Shown here: one piece after another, positions 35,562 through 43,123 of the stretch
Numbering within the stretch: the first letter of the stretch is position 1
Layout of the letters: each line of letters starts with the position of its first letter
Assembly: GCF_008693005.1 (NCBI RefSeq)
Contig: NZ_VXKE01000014.1
Span: 1-64,000 of the forward strand
Reading direction: 5' to 3'
Length of the DNA stretch: 64,000 bases
Source: Helicobacter canis
GTDB lineage: Bacteria > Campylobacterota > Campylobacteria > Campylobacterales > Helicobacteraceae
The notes under the pieces: generated by a model
Told to the model about the DNA's origin: nothing
Database searches by the model: none
What the model saw: only the letters and a program-made list of their open reading frames with translations
Program-made: the position numbers and the translations under genes

Positions 35562-36332
35562 CTAATGTGAAAAGACAATATTTAACGCCTTAAACGCTTC
35601 ATACAAATCTGTTTTAAAATGATACAAAATCCCGGGTATGATCAAAATCACCACTACAAAGGCTATGCCGATTTTGAGCGGAAATCCAAAGGAGAAGAGA
35701 TTAAACTGCGAATGTGTCTTCATAATCATACCAAAGACAATATCGGTAAGCAAAATCACCCCAAGCACTGGAAATGCCATAGCAAAGCCTAGTGCAAACA
35801 TACTCCCAAAAGCGCGGATAAGGTAGTTTGCAAGATTTGGCGAGAAGCTCACTTGCCCTATGGGGAGAATCTCTAGCGTGAAGGCTACAAAGCGGAAGAT
35901 TAGATGATGAAAGTTTAGCATTAGGGCTAGCACAAGCGCACTTAGCATAATCACTTGCACGATGATGGGCTTTGTGTTTCCACTTGATGGGTCATAGGCA
36001 CTTGCCATAGTCATACCCATAGAAAAGCTTATACTATCGCCTGCGATAAAAAGCGCGTTAAAGACGATTTGCAGCGCAAGCGATGCCATAAAGCCTAAGG
36101 CTATTTCCATAAACGCCGCGAGTAGCAAATCAGGCAGGGTCGTAATGCTAGCATTTGTGTGGGCTAAGGGTAGAAACGCAATGGTTAAAAAAAACGCCAT
36201 AGCCCCACGCACCGAGATAGGCACAAGCTGGGAGTCAAAAAATGGGAAAAATGTCAAAATCGCGCTAAATCGCAGCAAAAGCAGCAAAAATACAATGACA
36301 TTGCCCTCTGTGAGATATGAGAGAAACTCCAA
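35562..36332 (-). CDS. fliR: Flagellar type III export protein FliR
   Basis: FliR is an inner-membrane component of the flagellar type III export gate. The 256 residues hold about six membrane segments, with the typical SISFSMGMTMASAYDP (near 98) and a C-terminal ILIIPGILYHF. Its neighbours thyX and glmU are unrelated housekeeping genes, so it is one of the scattered flagellar genes typical of Helicobacter. Confidence 0.93.
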   Translation of the reverse strand: MEFLSYLTEGNVIVFLLLLLRFSAILTFFPFFDSQLVPISVRGAMAFFLTIAFLPLAHTNASITTLPDLLLAAFMEIALGFMASLALQIVFNALFIAGDSISFSMGMTMASAYDPSSGNTKPIIVQVIMLSALVLALMLNFHHLIFRFVAFTLEILPIGQVSFSPNLANYLIRAFGSMFALGFAMAFPVLGVILLTDIVFGMIMKTHSQFNLFSFGFPLKIGIAFVVVILIIPGILYHFKTDLYEAFKALNIVFSH

Positions 36333-36343
36333 CTTCCACGCCC

Positions 36344-36386
36344 CTAGAATCTAAGCTTTAACACGATTATTAAAAGTAGATTCTAG
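36344..36386. terminator. Inverted CTAGAATCTA/TAGATTCTAG stem after the ArsB-like gene
   Basis: Perfect 10-base arms at 36344-36353 and 36377-36386 separated by 23 bases, between the ArsB-like gene (ends 36456) and the fliR start. It consists of two facing copies of the iterated word and may act as a terminator for the upstream gene. Confidence 0.45.
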
Positions 36387-36455
36387 CATAGAGAATCTTA
36401 GAAGCCACTATCCATATTGCAAGCGCACGCCAATGTGCAAACACTCTCTTAAGAT

Positions 36456-37835
36456 TTAGCCAAGCCCATACAATAGCGCGTAAAGATAAAGCCCCAAAAG
36501 CCCCACGCACAGCATAAAAGGCACAACAAGCATTGCCACTAGCATATACCGCCAAAAGCTAATATAGATTCCATATCGTTTAAGACTAAAAAGCCAAAGC
36601 AGTGTGGCAAGTGAGCCAATGGGAGTAATCTTTGCCCCGACATTACAGCCGAGCAGATGAGCGTAAATTAGCAACTCCCTAGAGCTAGAATCTAACCCCA
36701 CAAAGTCGCCTAAAGCAAGATTGCCAAGCATAACCATAGGCAGATTATTAATAAGGCTTGAGCCAAGTGAGCTAATCGCACCAACGCTAAAGATTTGTGT
36801 GAGAGTGTGTGTAGAAAAACTATCGCTTAGGGAATCATCAAGGAAAAACGCAAAAATATCACGCATAAAAGAGCTTGTAGAATGTAGTCCAAACACCACG
36901 ATAAAAAGCCCTAAAGAAAATACCACAATCCCAAAGGGCGAAGCCTTAAGACAGGGCAGAATCTCAATCTTTTTATACGCAAGAATAAGGCTAAGAGCCG
37001 CGCATAAAAGCGTGAAAGAAGAAAGCGGGAGAGCAAAAGCATTTGCTATAAAAATCCCGCATAAAAGCAAGAAAAGCAGGGCAAAACAAATGATAATCAC
37101 GCTTTTTTGGGGCATTATGCTAGATTCTACACCGCTAGATTCCGCATTTGGAATCTTAACCCTTAAGATTCTAGGCAATCTCTTACGCACAAGGATAAAA
37201 AAGCAAAGACTAGCAATGATGATAAAAATTTGTGGCAGTGCCATAACCTTGCTAAAATCTAGGGCATTAAGGTTAAAAAAATGCAGGGCAATGATATTTG
37301 TGAGATTTGAAATCACAAAGGTGTTTGAAGCAAAATCACTTACAAAACTCACTATAAGCAGGAAAATCACAAGTGGGGTTAGAATCTGTGCTGAATTTTT
37401 AGAATCTAGCTTAGATTCTATATCTTTAGAATCTAGCTTGCCAAAAAGGGCGATAATGAGTGGCGTTAGGATTAAAATCGCACCATCATTGGCAAAAAAT
37501 GCCCCCAAAAATCCCCCAAAAAGCACAATAAACACATAAAATTTAAAGCTAGAAATGCCCCCGCACTCCCCCTTTTCACTTAAAAATCTTAGAATCTTAT
37601 AGGCTAAAAAGTCAAAAAATAAGAGCTTTTCAAGCACAATGCAAAAGATGATAAGCCCAACAAGTGTGAGTGTGCTATCCCATACCATATTCCACACAAA
37701 CGCTACATCAGCAAAACCTACAACCCCAAACGCCAAGCAAAGCAATGCCCCAAGAGAGCTATACACCCACAAAGGCAACTTAAAAGGGCGGATATAAATG
37801 CAAAGCAAAGTCAATATAAAAATAAGAAATGCCAT
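36456..37835 (-). CDS. ArsB-type / CitM-like membrane carrier
   Basis: A 459-residue ion-transporter-superfamily protein with about 11 membrane segments. GAFFANDGAILILTPLIIALF and SNLTNIIALHFF are typical of ArsB arsenite and related anion exporters. It could export arsenite or another anion; no arsR or arsC is nearby. It is divergent from a small outer-membrane protein gene, and a truncated second copy lies at 39509-39793 beside a second copy of that gene. Confidence 0.75.
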   Translation of the reverse strand: MAFLIFILTLLCIYIRPFKLPLWVYSSLGALLCLAFGVVGFADVAFVWNMVWDSTLTLVGLIIFCIVLEKLLFFDFLAYKILRFLSEKGECGGISSFKFYVFIVLFGGFLGAFFANDGAILILTPLIIALFGKLDSKDIESKLDSKNSAQILTPLVIFLLIVSFVSDFASNTFVISNLTNIIALHFFNLNALDFSKVMALPQIFIIIASLCFFILVRKRLPRILRVKIPNAESSGVESSIMPQKSVIIICFALLFLLLCGIFIANAFALPLSSFTLLCAALSLILAYKKIEILPCLKASPFGIVVFSLGLFIVVFGLHSTSSFMRDIFAFFLDDSLSDSFSTHTLTQIFSVGAISSLGSSLINNLPMVMLGNLALGDFVGLDSSSRELLIYAHLLGCNVGAKITPIGSLATLLWLFSLKRYGIYISFWRYMLVAMLVVPFMLCVGLLGLYLYALLYGLG

Positions 37836-37933
37836 AGATTCTACTTTTTTGCGTGGGATAGCTAAGGGAACTTCAAAGCATTAATCCTAGCTAAGTTTTA
37901 CTACACAAGCTTTAACCATAAACTTTAACAATG

Positions 37934-37939
37934 TATAAT
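37934..37939 (+). promoter_or_regulatory. -10 box of the first outer-membrane protein gene
   Basis: TATAAT preceded by ATG (AATGTATAAT). The same AATGTATAAT string lies before the paralogous gene downstream (about 39845-39854), so the promoter was duplicated with the gene. Confidence 0.6.
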
Positions 37940-37976
37940 GTAGCTCTCGCACGAAGCCGCATAAAATTTGGGGGAA

Positions 37977-38540
37977 GTGAATGAAAAATATCTTTTGTTA
38001 ATCTTGTGTTGTTTTTCTCTTTACGCAGGGGAGTTTGGGGAAAAAAGCAAGATGAGCCTTGGTGTGTATGCCAATACGGGGGCGAGTATGGGCGGTGGAG
38101 TAGAGCTAGGCTTTTCACTCTTTCAAGGCTCACTTTTAAGCTTACGCAATAGCATTTCACTTGAATCTAAAGCCTCCAAACTTTTTAATGATGAACGCTT
38201 TGATTCGCAAATTTTTGGAATCTATGACAAACTAAGCCTTGGCATTCTCACAAGCAGCACAATCGCTTCAAGTATTGGCTTTGAATACTTCCGCCCGTAT
38301 CTTTATCCAAGCGGAGGCTATGGCTTCCTAAGCACAAAAGAGAATCTCGCTAAAACTCCGCAATATTGGGAAGTGAATGCGGGAATGGGACACGAATTTA
38401 TCTCACACTTTGGGCATACTTTATTTTTTGAGCTTGGCGGAGGGGTAGGCAAACTCACTTCAAATCCCATAAACCTTAGCCAAAATACCCCACTGGGCGG
38501 AATGGTAAAAGTTTTACTTGGGTATAGATACCACTTTTAA
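37977..38540 (+). CDS. Small outer-membrane beta-barrel protein (copy 1), start unclear
   Basis: About 187 residues: a signal sequence (KYLLLILCCFSLYAG), then YANTGASMGGGVELG, FEYFRPYLYPSGGYGF, GHEFISHFGHTLFFELGGGVG and a C-terminal GYRYHF with a final aromatic residue, as for outer-membrane barrels. It is a paralogue of the protein at 39928-40548. The in-frame start must be GTG (37977) or TTG (37968). The ATG with good RBS spacing (37981) is out of frame and stops after six codons; one more A in the AAAAA run would join it to this frame. Function unknown. Confidence 0.65.
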   Translation: MNEKYLLLILCCFSLYAGEFGEKSKMSLGVYANTGASMGGGVELGFSLFQGSLLSLRNSISLESKASKLFNDERFDSQIFGIYDKLSLGILTSSTIASSIGFEYFRPYLYPSGGYGFLSTKENLAKTPQYWEVNAGMGHEFISHFGHTLFFELGGGVGKLTSNPINLSQNTPLGGMVKVLLGYRYHF

Positions 38541-38549
38541 GGAAGAAAT

Positions 38550-38987
38550 ATGAAAGTAACAAAAAAATCTCTAATGAAAATGCCACCGCTCAATCCGCAA
38601 GAACAAGCCGTGATTTTACACAAAGGCACAGAAGCCCCCGGAAGCGGAATCTATACAGATAATGATATTGTGAATGAAAATTTGCCAAATTCGTCCAAAA
38701 AAGGAAAAAGCCAACACACAAAGTGCGAGGCTTTAGATTTGGGTTTTAATAGTAAAGATGATTTGAAAAAAGTTTATTTAGCAATACATAACAATATAAT
38801 TCCAAACTTAAATAATCAAGTTTTTTCTCAAGTGATTTTAGAAAAATTCTCAAGCAGCAAAATTGGCTGGTTACATATTGCATTAAAAACACCGAAATGG
38901 AGTAGGGGGACAGAATTTAAAATAAGTTATGATGGTAGCAGTTATGTAGATTTTGATAAAACCCAAAATATGGTAGATAAATTTTAA
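38550..38987 (+). CDS. Chimeric ORF: MsrB N-terminus joined to peptidase M15-like C-terminus
   Basis: A 145-residue frame with a good ribosome site. Residues about 10-38 (MPPLNPQEQAVILHKGTEAP, then GSGIYTDN) match the beginning of the MsrB at 47703, but none of the MsrB catalytic part follows. From about residue 52 it reads SQHTKCEALDLGFNS and KIGWLHIAL, the pattern of M15-type peptidases (SxHxxGxAxD and WxHI) as in phage endolysins, with the catalytic glycine replaced by Cys. It is unlikely to be an active enzyme of either kind and looks like a recombination joint. Confidence 0.55.
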   Translation: MKVTKKSLMKMPPLNPQEQAVILHKGTEAPGSGIYTDNDIVNENLPNSSKKGKSQHTKCEALDLGFNSKDDLKKVYLAIHNNIIPNLNNQVFSQVILEKFSSSKIGWLHIALKTPKWSRGTEFKISYDGSSYVDFDKTQNMVDKF

Positions 38988-38996
38988 ATAAAGGAT

Positions 38997-39530
38997 ATGA
39001 TTGTGAAAAAATATGCCGTATTTATTGTGTTGTTTTGTGGTAGTTTATATAGTGCAACAATCAAGATTGATGACACTCAAGCAGCAACAATGATAGATGA
39101 AAGAGAAAAATTTTTTTCAGAAGTATTTTTAGTGCAATATGATGAAACTAAAATACAAAAGGATTCTCAAAATAATCTTGTTTTTATTGATTTGTGTAAA
39201 TATAGAACAAGTGGCTATGAATTCCCTTGTGGAAATGTAAATGGAGAGAATATAGGTATAAGAAAATATTTTATAAAAGCTAAAGATATTAAAGAAGCCT
39301 ATATTTTATTTAGACAAAAACACAAAATGAAAACACTGCCCGATAAAAACTTATATGATTATGGCGAATCAGAATCTAATAAAGATGACGAAGTGGGAAC
39401 ATATTATATACACGATATTAAAGGGAAATTTTGGGTAATTGGTATGGGGTATGATAGTGGTAGCATTACGATTTATAGACAAACAAAAGATTATATTGAA
39501 GTAATCTATCAATGGAGTATAGATTGGTAA
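38997..39530 (+). CDS. Hypothetical exported protein
   Basis: A 177-residue protein with a signal peptide (about 1-19, KKYAVFIVLFCGSLYS). I do not recognise a family. The mature part is AT-rich in its coding sequence, hydrophilic and mixed alpha/beta, with DLCKYRTSGYEFPCGNV (a possible disulfide) and GTYYIHDIKGKFWVIGMGYD. A GTG at 39003 is an alternative start. It follows the M15-like chimera by nine bases, so the two may have arrived as a pair, for example a cell-wall enzyme with a partner. Its stop overlaps the truncated ArsB frame on the other strand. Confidence 0.5.
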   Translation: MIVKKYAVFIVLFCGSLYSATIKIDDTQAATMIDEREKFFSEVFLVQYDETKIQKDSQNNLVFIDLCKYRTSGYEFPCGNVNGENIGIRKYFIKAKDIKEAYILFRQKHKMKTLPDKNLYDYGESESNKDDEVGTYYIHDIKGKFWVIGMGYDSGSITIYRQTKDYIEVIYQWSIDW

Positions 39531-39793
39531 TTCTTAACACATTGTGCGGATACAAAGCATCGCCACATATTCAAAAACAGCAACTTTTCTAGCACAAAAG
39601 CCAGCGCGATAAGCCCCACAAGTGTCAGCGTGCTATCCCACACCATCGCCCACACACGCATAATATCGCTAGAATCTAGCGCGGAGATCATTACACACGC
39701 CAAAGCTCCAAGGCTGCTATACACCCACAAAGGCAGGCAAAAAGGTCGCCAATATAGACACACCATCATCGCCGCAAACACCCATAGCACCAT
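39509..39793 (-). pseudogene. Truncated ArsB-like carrier (copy 2)
   Basis: The first 77 or so codons (RPFCLPLWVYSSLGALAC, then WAMVWDSTLTLVGLIALAFV) match the start of the carrier at 36456-37835. Similarity ends near 39575, after which the frame runs into unrelated sequence and stops. About 380 codons are missing. It stands in the same divergent arrangement to outer-membrane copy 2 as the full gene does to copy 1. The 397-base stretch 39531-39927 contains only this remnant and the promoter of copy 2. Confidence 0.75.
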
Positions 39794-39927
39794 AGTCCAC
39801 CGCCCCAATACTCGATGTGCAATACTAGCTTATTGCACTTGAAGAATGTATAATTTCTCTCCACGCCAAATATATAAGAGATTTAGCAAGAGGCTTTATA
39901 CAGGCTCTTAATTTTCAAGGAGTGCTA

Positions 39928-40548
39928 ATGACAAGGGAGACTACAAGGGGCAGGGCAAGCGGCTTTAGGCAGGGCATTAGCAGGGGTGCTGCTATGCTGT
40001 GTGTGCTGTGTGTAAGCTTTGTGGGGCTTAGTGCTAGGGAGTGGGATAGCTCAAGTAGATTCGCGCTAGGGATTTATGCTAACACGGGGGCTAGTATGGG
40101 CGGGGGGCTTGAGCTTGGGATTTCGCTCTATCAGGGGCAGGTTGTGCAGCTGCGCAACACCCTATCGCTAGAATCTAAAGCCGCAAAACTCCTGCAAGAT
40201 GAGAGCTTTGATACAAATATTTTGGGCTTTTATGAGAAGCTATCGCTTGGGATTTTTGGGGGCGGGGGCATTAGCTCCTATATCGGGCTTCCATATTTCC
40301 GCCCGTATTTGTTCGTGGGGGCTGGCTTTGGGCTAGTGAGTGTGCGCACAAGTAGCTTCGCGCAAGCCCCGTATTACTGGGAGGTTAGCGGCGGACTTGG
40401 GCACGAGTTTATTAGCAAGAGTGGGCACGGGGCGTTTTTCGAGCTTGGTGGGGGAGTGGCTAGGCTCACGCAAGCACTGCTAGAGCAAAGGGCAGATGCC
40501 CTTGGAGGAATGTTTAAGGTGCTTCTTGGGTATCGATACTTTTTCTAA
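39928..40548 (+). CDS. Small outer-membrane beta-barrel protein (copy 2)
   Basis: A 206-residue paralogue of the gene at 37977. The ATG at 39928 is preceded by AAGGAG, so the GTG at 39922 is not used. A signal peptide ends near SAREW; the barrel region repeats YANTGASMGGGLELG, LPYFRPYLFVGAGFG, GHEFISKSGHGAFFELGGG and ends GYRYFF. Its codon use is richer in GC and in the iterated DNA word than copy 1, so the copies have diverged in composition. Function unknown; divergent pairing with an ArsB-like gene is its only context. Confidence 0.7.
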   Translation: MTRETTRGRASGFRQGISRGAAMLCVLCVSFVGLSAREWDSSSRFALGIYANTGASMGGGLELGISLYQGQVVQLRNTLSLESKAAKLLQDESFDTNILGFYEKLSLGIFGGGGISSYIGLPYFRPYLFVGAGFGLVSVRTSSFAQAPYYWEVSGGLGHEFISKSGHGAFFELGGGVARLTQALLEQRADALGGMFKVLLGYRYFF

Positions 40549-40612
40549 GCCCTAGATCTAGGCACACAAGGGGCTATCTCCATATCTCCAAAGTGGCTCA
40601 AAGTGGCTATGG

Positions 40613-40618
40613 TATAAT
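40613..40618 (+). promoter_or_regulatory. -10 box of the MazEF-like operon
   Basis: TATAAT 34 bases before the ATG of the antitoxin gene. Toxin-antitoxin operons of this type are usually repressed by their own complex, but no clear operator was recognised. Confidence 0.5.
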
Positions 40619-40651
40619 TATTTTATAATTACATTTGTTTAAGGGGTGAAT

Positions 40652-40888
40652 ATGACAAAGCTTGTGAAAATCGGCTCTTCTTATGGCGTGCGTATCCCTA
40701 AAGCCCTTATAGAAAAAGCCAAACTTAAAGACCGAGATATAGACTTGCAGATAGTGAAAAACGGGCTTTTACTAAGCCCTAGTAGTCCTAGGGCTTCGTG
40801 GGATAGCCAGAAGCTAAGGCAGCTAGCTGCAAGCAGTGAGTGTGAAGAGTTTGCAAGCGATATAGATAGCACAGAGTGGGAGTGGTGA
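40652..40888 (+). CDS. MazE/AbrB-type antitoxin
   Basis: A 78-residue SpoVT/AbrB-fold antitoxin. The N-terminal swapped-hairpin DNA-binding domain is clear (LVKIGSSYGVRIPKALIEKA, KDRDIDLQIV), and the acidic C-terminus (ECEEFASDIDSTEWEW) would bind the toxin. The ATG at 40652 follows AAGGGG and is preferred to the GTG at 40646. It ends two bases before the toxin gene. Confidence 0.85.
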   Translation: MTKLVKIGSSYGVRIPKALIEKAKLKDRDIDLQIVKNGLLLSPSSPRASWDSQKLRQLAASSECEEFASDIDSTEWEW

Positions 40889-40889
40889 T

Positions 40890-41201
40890 ATGGAGCGATT
40901 TGATATATTTTGGGTCAATTTAGAGCCGACCATAGGCTCTGAAATCACCAAAACTCGCCCTTGTGTCATCATCTCGCCCAATGAGCTAAACTACCTGCAA
41001 ACTAGACTGATCGCGCCCATCACTTCTAGGGGCTTTAGCGCACCATTTCGGGTGGATTTTGTGCTAGAAGGCAAGGAGGCTAGAATCCTATGTGATCAAA
41101 TCCGCTGCGTGAGTGTGAAGAGATTTTTACAAAAAATCTCCACCCTAGGAGCAAAAGAGCAAGAAAAGCTTCAGGGTATTCTCGCAGAGATGTTTGCATA
41201 G
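40890..41201 (+). CDS. MazF/PemK-type mRNA interferase toxin
   Basis: A 103-residue type II toxin that would cleave mRNA at short sequences. Family hallmarks: IFWVNLEPTIGSEITKTRPCVIIS (start), LIAPITS, and a C-terminal CDQIRCVSVKRF. It is coupled to the antitoxin gene. The pair sits at the left end of the restriction-modification region and could stabilise it. Confidence 0.88.
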   Translation: MERFDIFWVNLEPTIGSEITKTRPCVIISPNELNYLQTRLIAPITSRGFSAPFRVDFVLEGKEARILCDQIRCVSVKRFLQKISTLGAKEQEKLQGILAEMFA

Positions 41202-41236
41202 CGACAAGCCACAATTACCACAAAAAAGGAGACAAA

Positions 41237-41413
41237 ATGCAAAACTTACAAAGCGACTATAAGACAATCTTAGATGAGCTAAAGCAAGAGCAAATAGCAA
41301 AAATCAAGCAAAGGCAAGAAGATAAGATTCTAGAAAAAGAAAATGCCGAGTTTCTCACTAAACTCATAGAAAATGCAGAATCTAAAGAAGAAGTGCTCTT
41401 AAAGTGTGGATAG
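41237..41413 (+). CDS. Small charged helical protein, unknown
   Basis: A 58-residue frame (MQNLQSDYKTILDELKQEQI...) with a strong AAAAGGAGA ribosome site. It is rich in Lys, Glu and Gln and predicted to be one long helix or coiled coil. No family is recognised. It lies 35 bases after the mazF-like gene and may belong to the same operon. Confidence 0.55.
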   Translation: MQNLQSDYKTILDELKQEQIAKIKQRQEDKILEKENAEFLTKLIENAESKEEVLLKCG

Positions 41414-41461
41414 AATAGAGACAGATTGTATAGTATATTATTATGTGCAAGGAAGAAAGCA

Positions 41462-41758
41462 ATGAATCTCTATATTCTTACAGAAGAGCGACCAAAACAA
41501 GAAGTGTTACACACTATAATCACAAGATTTTTACAGGATAAAAAGCTTTGCGCTTTTGTGGATACTCTTAAGATTTTACCCATTGTTAAAGAAAATTGCT
41601 TTGCGTTTAGCTATGAGATTCTAGGCGTGTCGTGCAAGGCAGTTGAAAAAATCTATGTCAAAATTGTGAGTGGGACGGGTAGTTTTTTGAATATTTGTGT
41701 GTTTAGGTTATGTTATAATAAACGGAAAATTGAGGTAAATAATGACAAAATATATTGA
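41462..41758 (+). CDS. Hypothetical protein, possibly a truncated restriction gene
   Basis: A 98-residue frame beginning MNLYILTEERPKQEVLHTII with AAGGAAG before it. The start recalls restriction-type proteins seen near Helicobacter methyltransferases, but I cannot name the family with confidence. The last part (CVFRLCYNKRKIEVNNDKIY) looks like non-coding sequence read through to a chance stop inside the methyltransferase start, so the gene may have lost its 3' part. Confidence 0.4.
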   Translation: MNLYILTEERPKQEVLHTIITRFLQDKKLCAFVDTLKILPIVKENCFAFSYEILGVSCKAVEKIYVKIVSGTGSFLNICVFRLCYNKRKIEVNNDKIY

Positions 41759-42557
41759 TGTAAGCACCAACAATTTATTAAATAATTTTTATATTGATGA
41801 TTGTGTGCATTTTATGCAAAAGAGAATGCACGACAATAGTGTTGATTTAGTTGTAACTTCTCCGCCATATGATAACCTAAGGGATTACAAGGGGTATAAT
41901 TTTGAATTTGAGAGTATAGCAAATGAAATTTTTAGGATTGTAAAAAAAGGGGGAATTGTTGTTTGGGTTGTTGGTGATAAAATCAAAAACGGAAATAAAA
42001 GCTTGACAAGTTTTAAACAGGCCTTATATTTTCAAAAAATTGGATTTAATGCACACGATGTTATGATATATGCGAAAAAAAACACACCTTTTATGCGTTC
42101 AAATGCTTATACTAATGGGTATGAGTATATGTTTATTTTTTCTAAAGGAAAACCGAAAACTTTTAATCCACTTAAAGAAAAAACCGCAAGAAATGGTTTT
42201 GAAATGTTGGTGGCAAATAAAAAATCAGATGGTAAGAATAATAAAGTTCTTAAAGAATTGAAACAAGAAAAGACAAAGACAAATATTTGGTATTATGCCG
42301 TAGGGCTTGGTGGAACAACAAATGATAGAGAAGCTTTTAAACACCCGGCTATGTATCCCGAACAACTTGCTCTTGATCATATTTTGTCTTGGAGTAATGA
42401 GGGAGATATTGTATTTGACCCAATGTGTGGCTCTGGGACAACTTGCAAAATGGCTTTTTTAGCTAAGAGAAATTTTATAGGAGTAGATATAAGTTGGGAA
42501 TACATTGAAATAGCAAAAAAAAGACTAGATAAATATAGGAGTAATTTATGCTTTTAA
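41742..42557 (+). CDS. DNA methyltransferase, beta-class (N4-cytosine or N6-adenine)
   Basis: A 271-residue type II methyltransferase. Motif IV is SPPY at residues 40-43; motif I lies near the C-terminus (FDPMCGSGTT, near 226, then NFIGVDISWEYI), an order typical of the beta class. SPPY with this order often means N4-cytosine methylation, but adenine cannot be excluded. It overlaps the HNH endonuclease gene by 10 bases, suggesting a cognate R-M pair. The coding sequence is AT-rich relative to the core genome. Confidence 0.85.
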   Translation: MTKYIDVSTNNLLNNFYIDDCVHFMQKRMHDNSVDLVVTSPPYDNLRDYKGYNFEFESIANEIFRIVKKGGIVVWVVGDKIKNGNKSLTSFKQALYFQKIGFNAHDVMIYAKKNTPFMRSNAYTNGYEYMFIFSKGKPKTFNPLKEKTARNGFEMLVANKKSDGKNNKVLKELKQEKTKTNIWYYAVGLGGTTNDREAFKHPAMYPEQLALDHILSWSNEGDIVFDPMCGSGTTCKMAFLAKRNFIGVDISWEYIEIAKKRLDKYRSNLCF

Positions 42558-43123
42558 ATATTGATAATTTTGTGATTGCAAATAAGCAAATTGGTAGTGT
42601 GGTAAAAAATTCTGTTGGTATTGTCAAGGCGATTAATGGAGAATCTGCAATGGTTTTATTTATAGGTGTCAATGAAATTAAAAAAGTAAATTTTGAGAAT
42701 TTAGAATCAATTGACATTTACAAAACTGGAAAAGGATTTGATTGTAAAATATGCAATATTTGTCATATTTTGAAAGATACTGGTAGTTTTGAAATTAATC
42801 AAACCGATGCAAAGGGTAACAAAACCACTAGACCAAGTTGCAGAGAGTGTAGAAAACATATTGATGGCGTAAAGCTTTCTAATAATGAAAAAAAGCGAAT
42901 GGACAAAATTGCACCACCTAAAGGCAGTATTTTTACTTGCCCAATTTGCGAAAAGAGAAGTATTGTAGGAGTAACAGCAAATCTTGTTAGGGATCACAAC
43001 CACGAGACAGGTGAAGGTAGGGAATGGATATGTGATAGTTGCAATACGGGACTTGGCAGATTTAAAGATAACCCAAAGTTTTTGGAGAAAGTGATAGAAT
43101 ATTTAAGAAAATATGAGAAGTAA
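42548..43123 (+). CDS. HNH (beta-beta-alpha-metal) endonuclease, endonuclease VII-like
   Basis: A 191-residue nuclease. Zinc cysteine pairs are at 66/69, 98/101 and 131/134, and the catalytic beta-beta-alpha-metal motif is DHNH (149-152) followed by CDSCN (162-166), as in phage T4 endonuclease VII and the restriction enzyme Hpy99I. The N-terminal 60 residues are a small beta domain. It is probably the restriction partner of the methyltransferase upstream, with which it overlaps; a recombination role is the alternative. Confidence 0.75.
   Translation: MLLNIDNFVIANKQIGSVVKNSVGIVKAINGESAMVLFIGVNEIKKVNFENLESIDIYKTGKGFDCKICNICHILKDTGSFEINQTDAKGNKTTRPSCRECRKHIDGVKLSNNEKKRMDKIAPPKGSIFTCPICEKRSIVGVTANLVRDHNHETGEGREWICDSCNTGLGRFKDNPKFLEKVIEYLRKYEK

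Noticed and set aside
36721-37539. 272-codon open frame on the plus strand opposite the ArsB-like gene
   Set aside because: It is antisense to a clear membrane protein, has a basic residue pattern typical of reversed hydrophobic codons, no RBS and no family features.
38550-39530. Prophage region
   Set aside because: Only one gene (the M15-like half) has a phage flavour; there is no integrase, capsid, repressor or attachment site nearby.
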